Below are positions 30,761 through 39,360 of a stretch of DNA of 64,000 bases, piece by piece (within the stretch, counting starts at the first letter, position 1; each line of letters starts with the position of its first letter). The notes beneath the pieces are model-generated. The model worked only from the letters and a program-made list of their open reading frames with translations. It ran no database searches and had not been told where the DNA came from. A program made the position numbers and the translations under genes. Source of the DNA: an uncultured Streptomyces sp. (GTDB lineage: Bacteria > Actinomycetota > Actinomycetes > Streptomycetales > Streptomycetaceae); contig NZ_CANLBS010000003.1 in the NCBI RefSeq assembly GCF_947488945.1, forward strand, positions 124,001-188,000, in the 5' to 3' direction.

Positions 30761-31219
30761 ATGACCGCGACCGATCCCGCCCTGACGGCCCTCGCCCAGA
30801 GCTGGTGCGCCCTCTCCCTGCTCCACGGCAGGATCGAGGCGCACATCGAACGGGCACTGCAGGCCGGACACGACCTCAGCGTGCGCGAGTACTCGCTGCT
30901 CGACGTCCTGAGCCGTCAGCACAGCGGCACCGGTGGTCACCTTCAGATGAAGCAGGTCGCCGACGCCGTCGTCCTCAGTCAGAGCGCCACCACGCGCCTG
31001 GTCACCCGGCTCGAAGACCGCGGCCTGCTGACCCGGTATCTGTGCGACACGGACCGCCGCGGCATCTACACCGATGTGACGGAAGCGGGACTCACCCTGC
31101 TGGAAGCGGCGCGGCCGACCAACGACGGAGCCCTGCGCGCCGCGCTGGACGACGCCGCCCGCAACCCCGAGCTGGCCCCTCTTGTGCGCGCTGTGGAAGA
31201 ACTGAAGGTTCCCGTGTGA
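30761..31219 (+). CDS. MarR family transcriptional regulator
   Basis: A protein of 152 residues with a winged HTH: the recognition region is MKQVADAVVLSQSATTRLVT, and the wing is GLLTRYLCDTDRRGIYTDVT. Start ATG 30761 has GGAGGAGAGACC directly before it. It is followed after 28 bases by a GNAT gene, probably co-transcribed and possibly its target. The ligand is unknown. Confidence 0.92.
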   Translation: MTATDPALTALAQSWCALSLLHGRIEAHIERALQAGHDLSVREYSLLDVLSRQHSGTGGHLQMKQVADAVVLSQSATTRLVTRLEDRGLLTRYLCDTDRRGIYTDVTEAGLTLLEAARPTNDGALRAALDDAARNPELAPLVRAVEELKVPV

Positions 31220-31247
31220 CCCGGGCGGGCTGCGTAGGGTGCCGATC

Positions 31248-31700
31248 ATGAACGATCTACTGATACGGCCCGCAGACCTCTCTGACGTCCCGGCCATCGT
31301 GGCCATGCTGGCCGACGACCCGCTTGGAGCCTCGCGAGAATCCACCGAGGACCTCGCCCCGTACGAAAAGGCCTTCCACCGACTCGCGGACGACCCGAAC
31401 CAGCATGTGATCGTCGCGGAATCCGAGGGCCGCGTCGTGGGGACCGCCCAGCTCACCATCATCCCCGGACTGTCGCGGCGTGGCGCCACCCGCGCCGTCA
31501 TCGAAGCCGTCCGCGTCCACCGTGACGTACGCGGCAACGGTCTGGGCACCAGGCTGATCCAGTGGGCGCTGGACGAGTCCCGCCGCCAGGACTGCACCCT
31601 GGTGCAACTGACCTCCGACACGTCCCGCACCAACGCGCACCGTTTCTACGAGCGGCTCGGCTTCGTTTCGAGCCACGTGGGATTCAAGCTGTCGCTCTGA
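31248..31700 (+). CDS. GNAT family N-acetyltransferase
   Basis: A protein of 150 residues: LLIRPADLSDVPAIVAMLAD at the N-terminus, VRVHRDVRGNGLGTRLIQWA as the acetyl-CoA motif, and NAHRFYERLGFVSSHVGFK at the C-terminus. It is downstream of the MarR gene and convergent with the serine hydrolase gene; the spacer contains a parS palindrome. ATG 31248 is preferred over GTG 31239. Confidence 0.92.
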   Translation: MNDLLIRPADLSDVPAIVAMLADDPLGASRESTEDLAPYEKAFHRLADDPNQHVIVAESEGRVVGTAQLTIIPGLSRRGATRAVIEAVRVHRDVRGNGLGTRLIQWALDESRRQDCTLVQLTSDTSRTNAHRFYERLGFVSSHVGFKLSL

Positions 31701-31722
31701 CTCACGCCCCGGCGGATGCGTC

Positions 31723-31752
31723 CGGCTGGTGTTTCACGTGAAACACCAGCCG
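31723..31752. terminator. 30-bp perfect palindrome around parS, likely bidirectional terminator
   Basis: The left arm CGGCTGGTGTTTCAC is followed immediately by its exact complement, so the palindrome is perfect over 30 bases. Its centre is the parS at 31731-31744. It lies between the convergent gene ends at 31700 and 31779. As RNA it would form a long stem closing in CACGUG. Terminator function is inferred. Confidence 0.7.
31731..31744. other. parS site in a convergent intergenic palindrome
   Basis: Perfect GTTTCACGTGAAAC, extended by 8 further complementary base pairs on each side. Confidence 0.95.
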
Positions 31753-31778
31753 TGCCCTCGCGTCCGGTCTCTCGCCAC

Positions 31779-33161
31779 TCACCGGCCCAGCCCCTGCCAA
31801 CCGCCCTCGGGCACTCCACCGGGAACCGCCGATCCGGGGTCGTACGGAGTCCGGGTGAAGGCGAAGGACGCCAGGTCGAGATGGTCTACCGTGCCGTCCG
31901 CGCGGCGCACCACACGCAGCGTCTCCCCCGCGTAGTACCCGTCGAGCCCCTGCCAGCTACCGTCCGGCCGTGCGCGAAAGGCGGCGCCTCGCCCTCCCGC
32001 GCGCACCGGCCGCAGCTCCAGGCCGCCGTCGGCGGTCAGCCGCAGGAGGAACGCCTGCGTCCCCCAGTGCCAGAGCCCGGTCAGCGCCAGCAGCGCCTCG
32101 TCCACCTCGGGTGCCGGACGCCACGGCTCCGGCATGCGCGGCTCCGCCTCCGCCACGATGCGCACGAGGTCCGCGGTGATCTCCGCGATCGGCGGCCCCG
32201 AGGTCGCATTGGCCAGAGCGACGGCGGCCACATCGTCCTCGGCACTGATCCAGAGGCACGCGAGGAAGCCCGGCAGGGATCCGGTATGGCCGAAGTACGT
32301 CCGGTCGTTCCGGTGCACGATCTGCAGACCGAGGCCGTACGTGGCGGACCAGTCGCCCACCTCGGCCGGCACGCTCGGTACACGCATCTCCTGCACCGTG
32401 GACTTCTGAAGCACCCGGCTGTCGCCCTCCACCAGAAAGCCCGCGAAGGCGAGGAGGTCGTTCGTCGTCGACCACAACTGTCCGGCAGGCTCCATGAGAC
32501 CGAGATCCTCACTCGGCTCCGGCAGCATCACATCGGCCCACGGGTGCACCGCCCAGCCGCCCGCGTGGGGCGGCTCGGGCCGGGTGGTGGTCCGGTCGAG
32601 CCCCAGAGGTTCGAGAACCTCCCGGCGCAGCGCGTCTTCCCAGCGCATGCCCCGCACCGCTTCGACCAGCGAACCCAGCAGGGTGTATCCGACGTTGGAG
32701 TAGTGGTACCGATGGCCGGCCGGGTGGACCACCGGTTCCTCGCCGAGGACTTCCGCCAGCGTGGGCCGGAGGGTTCCCGGCGTCCGTTCCCACCAGGGGG
32801 CGGGGGTCTCGGCGGCCAGCCCTCCTCCGTGGGAGAGCAACTGGAAGACGGTCGCACCGCCCGCCCCGGTGCCGGGGAGGTACGTCTCCACCGGCGCGTC
32901 CAGGTCGATCAGCCCTTCGTCCCGCAGCCGCAGCACGAGGACAGCCGTGAAGGTCTTGGTGAGCGATCCGATCCTGTACTGCGTGTCCGCGTCGGGCACT
33001 TCGCCCTCCACGCAGGTGCGGACTCCGGACCACGCCATCTCACCGCCCCGGCGCACCGCGGCGGTGAACGACGGCGTGCGCCCCTCGCTCTGTGCGCGGG
33101 CCAGCCGGTGCAGCAGGGCCCGTCGTGTGGTCGGAAGCAGTTCTTCGCGGTGTGACGTCAT
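31779..33161 (-). CDS. Serine hydrolase, beta-lactamase / DD-peptidase-like
   Basis: A protein of 460 residues. The SxxK motif is SLTK in YRIGSLTKTFTAVLVLR, the YxN motif is YSN in HRYHYSNVGYTLLGS, and the third motif is HTG in YFGHTGSLPGFLA. This is the class C-like serine hydrolase family (esterases, D-aminopeptidases, penicillin-recognising enzymes). No signal peptide is seen, which argues for a cytosolic esterase or peptidase rather than a secreted beta-lactamase. A C-terminal domain of about 100 residues follows. TTG six bases upstream of ATG 33161 has a better-spaced GGAGGG. Confidence 0.87.
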   Translation of the reverse strand: MTSHREELLPTTRRALLHRLARAQSEGRTPSFTAAVRRGGEMAWSGVRTCVEGEVPDADTQYRIGSLTKTFTAVLVLRLRDEGLIDLDAPVETYLPGTGAGGATVFQLLSHGGGLAAETPAPWWERTPGTLRPTLAEVLGEEPVVHPAGHRYHYSNVGYTLLGSLVEAVRGMRWEDALRREVLEPLGLDRTTTRPEPPHAGGWAVHPWADVMLPEPSEDLGLMEPAGQLWSTTNDLLAFAGFLVEGDSRVLQKSTVQEMRVPSVPAEVGDWSATYGLGLQIVHRNDRTYFGHTGSLPGFLACLWISAEDDVAAVALANATSGPPIAEITADLVRIVAEAEPRMPEPWRPAPEVDEALLALTGLWHWGTQAFLLRLTADGGLELRPVRAGGRGAAFRARPDGSWQGLDGYYAGETLRVVRRADGTVDHLDLASFAFTRTPYDPGSAVPGGVPEGGWQGLGR

Positions 33162-33423
33162 GGTCAATCGGTATCCCTCCGGTTCCGCCGCCCGCCACCG
33201 AGTATCACCGTCCGCCCCACGGGCGTCGCGCGGCAGTCCGGCGGACGCAGAGGTCCGACGGCCCCACATGCGGTGGAGCGCCGGCTGCGGAACGCCGACG
33301 GGGCCGAGCGGGAAGGGTGCGGCGGAGCGACGGCGCGTCGGCGGATCCCGGTCCGACGAAGGTCTCGGCCCCGCGCTGATCGCATCTTCCCCCCACGCCG
33401 GCGCGGCCCTGCGGGTGGAACCG

Positions 33424-34899
33424 TCAGGTCTGCGCCATGTCGACGAAGCGGGAGTAGTGGCCCTGGAAGGCGACCGTGATGGTGGCCGTGGGGCCGTTAC
33501 GGTGCTTGGCCACGATCAGGTCGGCCTCCCCGGCCCGCGGGGACTCCTTCTCGTACGCGTCCTCGCGGTGCAGCAGGATCACCATGTCGGCGTCCTGCTC
33601 GATGGAACCGGACTCGCGGAGGTCGCTGACCATCGGCTTCTTGTCGGTGCGCTGTTCGGGACCGCGGTTCAGCTGCGAGAGCGCGATGACGGGGAGTTCG
33701 AGCTCCTTGGCGAGGAGCTTGAGGTTTCGGGACATGTCCGAGACCTCCTGCTGGCGGCTCTCCGCCCGCTTGGAGCCACCCGACTGCATCAGCTGGAGGT
33801 AGTCGATGACCACCAGTTTCAGGTCGTTGCGCTGTTTCAGCCGACGGCACTTCGCCCGGATCTCCATCATGGAGAGGTTCGGCGAGTCGTCGATGTAGAG
33901 CGGAGCGGCCGAGACGTCCGGCATTCTTCGGGCCAGCCGGGTCCAGTCGTCGTCGGTCATGGTGCCGGACCGCATGTGGTGCAGGGCCACCCGAGCCTCC
34001 GCGGACAACAGGCGCATCGCGATCTCGTTGCGTCCCATTTCCAGGGAGAAGATCACGCTGGGGAGGTTGCCCTTGATCGAGCAGGCCCGTGCGAAGTCCA
34101 GGGCCAGCGTCGACTTACCCATGGCGGGGCGTGCGGCGATGACGATCATCTGGCCCGGATGCAGGCCGTTGGTCAGCGAGTCCAGGTCGGTGAAGCCCGT
34201 GGGGACCCCGGTCATCTCGCCGCTGCGCGAGCCGATCGCCTCGATCTCGTCGAGCGCGCCCTCCATGATGTCGCCGAGCGGCAGGTAGTCCTCACTCGTC
34301 CGCTGCTCGGTGACCGCGTAGATCTCCGCCTGGGCGGAGTTCACGATCTCGTCGACGTCCCCGTCGGCGGCATATCCCATCTGCGTGATCTTCGTACCGG
34401 CCTCGACGAGGCGCCGCAGCACCGCCCGCTCGTGGACGATCTCCGCGTAGTACGACGCGTTGGCGGCCGTCGGGACGGACTGGACCAGGGTGTGCAGGTA
34501 CGGAGCGCCGCCGACTTTGGTGATCTCGCCGCGCCGGACCAGTTCCGCGGCGACCGTGATCGGGTCCGCCGGCTCGCCCTTGGCGTAGAGGTCGAGAATG
34601 GCGGTGTAGACCGTCTCGTGCGCCGGGCGGTAGAAGTCGTGGCCCTTGATGATCTCCACGACGTCCGCGATGGCGTCCTTGGACAGGAGCATGCCGCCGA
34701 GCACGGACTGTTCGGCGTCGAGGTCCTGCGGAGGGACACGCTCGAACGCGGGGGACCCGCCGTCCCAGCCTCCGTCCCGTCCGCGCTCGTGCTGGTCGTC
34801 GCGGCCGTTCCGGTCGCCCCTGCGCTGACGGGAGACGGGCAGACGGTCACTGGGACCGACGTCGGCCCAGGGCTCGTCCAAAGGCTCGGGAATGCTCAC
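33424..34899 (-). CDS. dnaB: Replicative DNA helicase DnaB
   Basis: A hexameric helicase subunit of 491 residues that unwinds DNA at the fork. The N-terminal primase-interacting domain begins at about 52 (VPPQDLDAEQSVLGGMLLSK). The RecA-like domain has Walker A ARPAMGKSTLALDFARACS, Walker B KLVVIDYLQLMQ, and the arginine region SQLNRGPEQR. The length is typical and no intein is present. GTG 34899 follows GGGAGGAGGTGGCC. The first 50 residues are a charged, disordered leader. Upstream lies a cluster of DnaA boxes. Confidence 0.97.
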   Translation of the reverse strand: MSIPEPLDEPWADVGPSDRLPVSRQRRGDRNGRDDQHERGRDGGWDGGSPAFERVPPQDLDAEQSVLGGMLLSKDAIADVVEIIKGHDFYRPAHETVYTAILDLYAKGEPADPITVAAELVRRGEITKVGGAPYLHTLVQSVPTAANASYYAEIVHERAVLRRLVEAGTKITQMGYAADGDVDEIVNSAQAEIYAVTEQRTSEDYLPLGDIMEGALDEIEAIGSRSGEMTGVPTGFTDLDSLTNGLHPGQMIVIAARPAMGKSTLALDFARACSIKGNLPSVIFSLEMGRNEIAMRLLSAEARVALHHMRSGTMTDDDWTRLARRMPDVSAAPLYIDDSPNLSMMEIRAKCRRLKQRNDLKLVVIDYLQLMQSGGSKRAESRQQEVSDMSRNLKLLAKELELPVIALSQLNRGPEQRTDKKPMVSDLRESGSIEQDADMVILLHREDAYEKESPRAGEADLIVAKHRNGPTATITVAFQGHYSRFVDMAQT

Positions 34900-35368
34900 C
34901 GGGCCACCTCCTCCCGTCCGCATCGCGGACCTAGCCGTGCCACTCTTTCTTACGGCACGGCACCGACAAACAGGCCGCCCGACTCCGCTTCCGGCGCGTC
35001 GACGTATGTACGTTTTGTCCGCACGAAGACCGCGCTACCGGAGGGTGGGTGCCGGACCACGGTAGGCCCGTCCGCACCGTCAGCCAATCCGGTTATCCAC
35101 AGGCCTTGTGGACGACTGACCAGATGCTGTGGAGAAGTCCTCGGAACCTGTGCACGGACCGGGGGACAGCACTGTGGACAAACTCATAGCACTGAGACCT
35201 GCACCCATCTGACCTGGCGTTTCTCCATCCACTGACTGTGGGAGAGAAAAACTTTCCCCTGAAGCCCAAGTTCTCCGGCGGCAGCACGCCCCACCCAGCA
35301 CCAGACGCACATAAGTAAGGACCGCAAGCACATTGCATCTCTTACCTGTGGAAGATTAGATTGATCCC
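34900..35368. other. dnaB / MATE divergent region
   Basis: A 469-base region, relatively AT-rich in its right half. It contains a DnaA-box cluster (35093-35181) and must carry the promoters of dnaB and of the MATE gene. Short open frames on the minus strand in 35080-35456 show no homology and no ribosome-binding site. Confidence 0.7.
35093..35181. promoter_or_regulatory. DnaA-box cluster upstream of dnaB
   Basis: Perfect TTATCCACA (plus strand) at 35093-35101 and perfect TTGTCCACA (minus strand) at 35173-35181, with one-mismatch boxes TCGTCCACA at 35107-35115 and TTCTCCACA at 35128-35136 (both minus strand). It is about 195-280 bases upstream of the dnaB start. Confidence 0.8.
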
Positions 35369-36706
35369 ATGATCCAGGCCCCGGCGGACCGCCGCTCACC
35401 CCGCAGACGGCACGACCGAGAGATCGTCGCCCTGGCGGTCCCCGCCTTCGGCGCACTGGTCGCGGAACCCCTTTTCCTCATGGTCGACAGCGCCATCGTC
35501 GGCCATCTCGGGACACCACAGCTCGCCGGGCTCGGAGTGGCCGCGGCGTTGCTGACCACCGCGGTCAGCGTCTTCGTCTTCCTTGCCTACGCCACGACCG
35601 CCGCAGTCGCCCGCAGAGTCGGAGCGGGCGACCTCGGGGCCGCCATCCGCCAGGGCATGGACGGCATCTGGCTCGCGCTCTGCCTCGGCGTGATCGTCGT
35701 GGTCGCGGCGTTGGTCACCGCCCCCTGGGTCATCGACGCCTTCGGCACCTCCGCCACGGCGGCGCCTTACGCCACCACCTACCTGCGGATCTCTGCGTTC
35801 GGCATCCCTGCCATGCTGATCGTGCTCGCCGCGACCGGTGTGCTGCGTGGCCTCCAGGACACCCGCACACCGCTGTACGTCGCCATCGGCGGCTTCACCG
35901 CCAACGCCGCACTCAACGCGGGCCTCGTCTACGGCGCCGGCCTCGGGATCGCCGGATCGGCGTGGGGAACCGTGATCGCCCAGGTCGGCATGGCGGCGGC
36001 CTATCTGGTGGTGGTCGTCCGCGGGGCTCGCCGCCATGGAGCCTCCCTCCGACCGGACCTGGCAGGCATCCGGGCGTGCGCGCAGGCGGGGGTCCCCCTT
36101 CTGATCCGCACTCTCTCGCTCCGCGCCGTACTCATGATCGCCACCGCTGTCGCCGCGCGACTGGGCGACGTGGACATCGCTGCCCACCAGATCATCCTGT
36201 CGCTCTGGAACCTGACCGCGTTCGCGCTCGACGCCATTGCCATCGCCGGCCAGGCCATCATCGGCCGCTATCTCGGCGCGGGTGACACGAAGGGCGCCCG
36301 GGAGGCCTGTCGTCGGATGGTCGAGTGGGGCATCGCGGCGGGCGTAGGGCTCGGCGGGCTGATCGTTCTGGCCCGTCCGGTGTTCATCCCCCTCTTCACC
36401 GATGACCCGTCCGTCCGGGGCACCCTCCTGCCGGCCCTCTTGGTCGTCGCGCTCTCACAGCCGATCGCCGGAGTGGTCTTCGTCCTCGACGGAGTTCTCA
36501 TGGGGGCGGGAGACGGCCGCTACCTGGCCGTCGCGATGCTCATCACCCTCGCGGTCTTCGCTCCGATCGCCCTGCTCATCCCGTCCTGGGGCGGTGGGCT
36601 GACTGCGTTGTGGTGGGCGATGACGCTCATGATGACCGTTCGTCTGATCACCCTCTGGGTGAGGGCCCGTTCGGGGCGCTGGGTGGTCATCGGCGCCACG
36701 CGCTGA
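35369..36706 (+). CDS. MATE family efflux transporter (DinF-like)
   Basis: A membrane protein of 445 residues with about 12 hydrophobic segments. The N-terminal REIVALAVPAFGALVAEPLF and the LGTPQLAGLGVAAALLTTAV region are typical of the DinF branch, as is VDIAAHQIILSLWNLTAFAL. It probably exports cationic compounds using an ion gradient. ATG 35369 starts after a dnaB-divergent spacer; no strong Shine-Dalgarno is seen. It is convergent with rplI across two parS sites. Confidence 0.92.
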   Translation: MIQAPADRRSPRRRHDREIVALAVPAFGALVAEPLFLMVDSAIVGHLGTPQLAGLGVAAALLTTAVSVFVFLAYATTAAVARRVGAGDLGAAIRQGMDGIWLALCLGVIVVVAALVTAPWVIDAFGTSATAAPYATTYLRISAFGIPAMLIVLAATGVLRGLQDTRTPLYVAIGGFTANAALNAGLVYGAGLGIAGSAWGTVIAQVGMAAAYLVVVVRGARRHGASLRPDLAGIRACAQAGVPLLIRTLSLRAVLMIATAVAARLGDVDIAAHQIILSLWNLTAFALDAIAIAGQAIIGRYLGAGDTKGAREACRRMVEWGIAAGVGLGGLIVLARPVFIPLFTDDPSVRGTLLPALLVVALSQPIAGVVFVLDGVLMGAGDGRYLAVAMLITLAVFAPIALLIPSWGGGLTALWWAMTLMMTVRLITLWVRARSGRWVVIGATR

Positions 36707-36718
36707 CGGCTCACTCAC

Positions 36719-36732
36719 GTTTCACGTGAAAC
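36719..36732. other. parS site (first of a pair)
   Basis: Perfect GTTTCACGTGAAAC, 12 bases after the MATE stop codon. With the next site it forms a direct repeat of 17 bases (GTTTCACGTGAAACAAC), 38 bases apart. Confidence 0.95.
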
Positions 36733-36756
36733 AACCTGAAACGCGCCAGTCCACCT

Positions 36757-36770
36757 GTTTCACGTGAAAC
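36757..36770. other. parS site (second of a pair)
   Basis: Perfect GTTTCACGTGAAAC, between the MATE gene and the rplI terminator. Confidence 0.95.
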
Positions 36771-36784
36771 AACGAAGAACGGCA

Positions 36785-36814
36785 AAGGGCCGCACCCTCC
36801 TGGGTACGGCCCTT
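36785..36814 (-). terminator. Terminator of the rpsF-ssb-rpsR-rplI operon
   Basis: Stem AAGGGCCG-ACCC / GGGT-CGGCCCTT with a single mismatch and loop TCCT, 25 bases after the rplI stop. Confidence 0.8.
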
Positions 36815-36839
36815 CACTGTGCTCCGAAGAGCAGCGAAC

Positions 36840-37286
36840 TCAGGCGGTGACGACCTCGACGCCGAGGTTGGCAGCAACCTCGGGGTGCAGGCGCACCGAA
36901 ACCTGGTGTCCGCCGAGCGTCTTGATCGGCGAACCGAGCTCGACACGGCGCTTGTCGACGTCCGGACCACCGGCGGCCTTGATCGCCGAAGCGATGTCGG
37001 CCGGGGTGACGGAACCGAAGAGCCGGCCGGCGTCGCCGGAGCGAACAGCCAGACGGACCTTCACGGACTCGAGCTTGGCCTTGATCTCGTTGGCCTGCTC
37101 GATCGTCGAGATCTCGTGGATCTTGCGGGCGCGGCGGATCTGCGCCACGTCCTTCTCGCCACCCTTGGTCCAGCGAATGGCGAAGCCACGCGGAACCAGG
37201 TAGTTGCGGGCGTACCCGTCCTTGACGTCGACGACGTCGCCGGCGGCACCGAGGCCACTGACCTCGTGGGTGAGGATGATCTTCAT
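36840..37286 (-). CDS. rplI: 50S ribosomal protein L9
   Basis: A protein of 148 residues. The N-terminal domain [20 protein letters not shown] and [16 protein letters not shown] matches the L9 signature; a long connecting helix and the C-terminal domain follow. It is the last gene of the operon, 18 bases after rpsR. Confidence 0.98.
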   Translation of the reverse strand: MKIILTHEVSGLGAAGDVVDVKDGYARNYLVPRGFAIRWTKGGEKDVAQIRRARKIHEISTIEQANEIKAKLESVKVRLAVRSGDAGRLFGSVTPADIASAIKAAGGPDVDKRRVELGSPIKTLGGHQVSVRLHPEVAANLGVEVVTA

Positions 37287-37304
37287 GTCTGCGTCACCCT
37301 TCCC

Positions 37305-37541
37305 TTATCGCGCGGTGGACGTGTAGGGCAGCAGCGCCATCTCACGGCTGTTCTTGACTGCCGTGGCGACGTCACGCTGGTGCTGCGTGCAGTTGCCGGT
37401 GACGCGGCGGGCACGGATCTTGCCACGGTCGGAAATGAACTTCCGCAGCATGTTCGTGTCCTTGTAGTCCACGTACTGGGTCTTGTCCTTGCAGAACGCG
37501 CAGACCTTCTTCTTAGGCTTGCGCACAGGCGGCTTCGCCAT
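37305..37541 (-). CDS. rpsR: 30S ribosomal protein S18
   Basis: A protein of 78 residues: [19 protein letters not shown] and [20 protein letters not shown]. The two N-terminal Cys (CAFC) plus a later Cys mark the zinc-binding (C+) type rather than the zinc-free paralogue that streptomycetes often carry elsewhere. It lies 43 bases downstream of ssb. Confidence 0.97.
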   Translation of the reverse strand: MAKPPVRKPKKKVCAFCKDKTQYVDYKDTNMLRKFISDRGKIRARRVTGNCTQHQRDVATAVKNSREMALLPYTSTAR

Positions 37542-37584
37542 GGTGTTTCTCCTGTGTGATCAAGAAGTGGGGGTACGAGCTTCC

Positions 37585-38196
37585 TTAGAAGGGAGGCTCG
37601 TCCGAGTAGCCGCCGCCGGAGCCGCCCGAGCCGCCGGAGCTTCCGCCCCAGCCACCCTGACCACCCTGGCCACCGCCCGACTGACCGCCGGCCGGAGCGC
37701 CGCTGGCCCACGGGTCGTCGGCGGGAGCGCCGCCGCCGCCCTGCTGGCCACCGCCACCGGGACCGCCGCCCCAGTTGCCGCCGCCCTGCTGGCCACCGCC
37801 GTATCCGCCGCCACCGCCCTGGCCGCCGCGACCCGTGGTCTTGGTGACCTTGGCCGTGGCGCTCTTGAGGCTGGGACCGACTTCTTCGACGTCCAGCTCG
37901 TAGACCGTGCGCTTGACGCCCTCACGGTCTTCGTAGGACCGCTGCTTCAGCCGGCCCTGCACGACGACGCGCATGCCTCGCTGGAGCGACTCCGCGACGT
38001 TCTCCGCCGCCTGACGCCAGACCGAGCAGGTGAGGAACAGGCCTTCGCCGTCCTTCCACTCATTGGTCTGCCGGTCGAAGATGCGGGGTGTGGACGCGAC
38101 ACGGAACTTCGCGACCGCCGCACCGGACGGGGTGAAGCGCAGCTCGGGGTCGTCGACGAGATTGCCGACGACCGTGATGACGGTCTCGCCTGCCAT
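37585..38196 (-). CDS. ssb: Single-stranded DNA-binding protein
   Basis: A protein of 203 residues. The OB-fold (about 1-110) starts [20 protein letters not shown], and includes [21 protein letters not shown] Gly-rich, Gln-containing linker of about 85 residues follows. The acidic C-terminal tip YSDEPPF is intact, the part that recruits replication and repair proteins. It lies between rpsF and rpsR in the usual order. Confidence 0.98.
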   Translation of the reverse strand: MAGETVITVVGNLVDDPELRFTPSGAAVAKFRVASTPRIFDRQTNEWKDGEGLFLTCSVWRQAAENVAESLQRGMRVVVQGRLKQRSYEDREGVKRTVYELDVEEVGPSLKSATAKVTKTTGRGGQGGGGGYGGGQQGGGNWGGGPGGGGQQGGGGAPADDPWASGAPAGGQSGGGQGGQGGWGGSSGGSGGSGGGYSDEPPF

Positions 38197-38268
38197 GGGT
38201 GAACCTCTCGGCGGGGATTGCTCTTGGCTGCTTGCTACTCGAACCCGATGACCACTGAGCTAAAAAGC

Positions 38269-38559
38269 TCAGTGGACCTCGGGACGGAGGACCTTGGTCC
38301 GGAGGACCGACTCGTTCAGGTTCATCTGGCGGTCGAGCTCCTTGACGACCGCAGGCTCGGCCTGCAGGTCGATGACCGAGTAGATGCCCTCGGGCTTCTT
38401 CTTGATCTCGTAAGCGAGACGACGACGGCCCCAGGTGTCGACCTTCTCGACCTTTCCGCTGCCCTCACGGACGACGGAGAGGAAGTTCTCGATCAGCGGG
38501 GAGACTGCGCGCTCCTCGAGATCGGGGTCGAGGATGACCATCACCTCGTAGTGACGCAT
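38269..38559 (-). CDS. rpsF: 30S ribosomal protein S6
   Basis: A protein of 96 residues starting [20 protein letters not shown], with [20 protein letters not shown] diagnostic for S6. ATG 38559 follows an excellent AAAGGAGGTGGG, which decides the start against the longer open frame. It is the first gene of the rpsF-ssb-rpsR-rplI operon. Confidence 0.98.
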   Translation of the reverse strand: MRHYEVMVILDPDLEERAVSPLIENFLSVVREGSGKVEKVDTWGRRRLAYEIKKKPEGIYSVIDLQAEPAVVKELDRQMNLNESVLRTKVLRPEVH

Positions 38560-38834
38560 GTGGAACCCACCTCCTTTGGACTCAGCGGCCACGGTCGTTC
38601 CGTGGCAGGAGGGTCATGATGCGTACGCATCGATGTCCGCGAGCAGAACAGACGGCACTGACAGAGCCTCGTCGGAGAGGACCGGCAGGCCGGCTCAGGA
38701 CAGACACCGGTGCAGACCGTACAGACTACCTGCCGGAGGCCCTCCGGTTGAAATCCGGGGCCAAGGATGCGCAATCTGTACATATCGAGTGTGAGCGGCG
38801 TCTCACGGTGCCGCCCTTCGGCCAGGAGGTCCTC

Positions 38835-39173
38835 ATGGCTCACGCAGTAGGCACGCGCGTACACGGATCGCGTCCCCGCCCGCCCGTCTCCCTGCTCGCC
38901 ACGGACGGCAAGCCGCACCCGCTCCAAGAGACCCTGCTGTGGGTGACCGCGGTCCTGGGCGTCCTCGCCTTCGTCACGGCGATGTTCCACCACCTCCACC
39001 TGATCAGCTCCTGGGCGGGCTTGGTCGGCATCCTGACCGGGGTCTACGGCCAGTACATCTCCGTGACCACCCGCGAACGGTTCGCCCTGATCATGGGGCT
39101 CGGCTCCTCCGCTCTCGGATTCTTCCTGGGCATGGCCCACGGCGGTCTGTTCGGCGGTGTGATCGGCGGCTGA
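38835..39173 (+). CDS. Small membrane protein, function unknown
   Basis: A protein of 112 residues starting MAHAVGTRVHGSRPRPPVSL, with ATG 38835 after CCAGGAGGTCC. Three hydrophobic segments are at about 35-50, 58-72 and 85-110, the last Gly-rich (ALGFFLGMAHGGLFGGVIGG). Similar small proteins are common beside rpsF in streptomycetes as far as I recall. It is divergent from rpsF and closed by a strong palindromic terminator. Confidence 0.8.
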   Translation: MAHAVGTRVHGSRPRPPVSLLATDGKPHPLQETLLWVTAVLGVLAFVTAMFHHLHLISSWAGLVGILTGVYGQYISVTTRERFALIMGLGSSALGFFLGMAHGGLFGGVIGG

Positions 39174-39187
39174 CCCCGCTCCACCCC

Positions 39188-39219
39188 CTGTGGGCGGGCC
39201 CGGCCGGGCCCGCCCACAG
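39188..39219. terminator. 32-bp palindromic terminator
   Basis: A perfect palindrome with 16-base arms (left arm CTGTGGGCGGGCCCGG) starting 15 bases after the stop of the small membrane protein gene. Confidence 0.85.
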
Positions 39220-39360
39220 CGCTGCGCTCCACCCCCGCAGGAGTCCCCGGGGGCCAGGTGCCGTACGGGCCCGGTCGCCCGCCCGCCGGTCACAGTAGGC
39301 TTCGGCGCGAGAGCCGGAGCCCCTGACCGATGGGGACACACCTGCCGAGGAGCGCCCCGC

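Noticed and set aside
35080-35456. Short overlapping frames on the minus strand upstream of dnaB
   Set aside because: No Shine-Dalgarno, no homology, and they overlap DnaA boxes and the MATE start.
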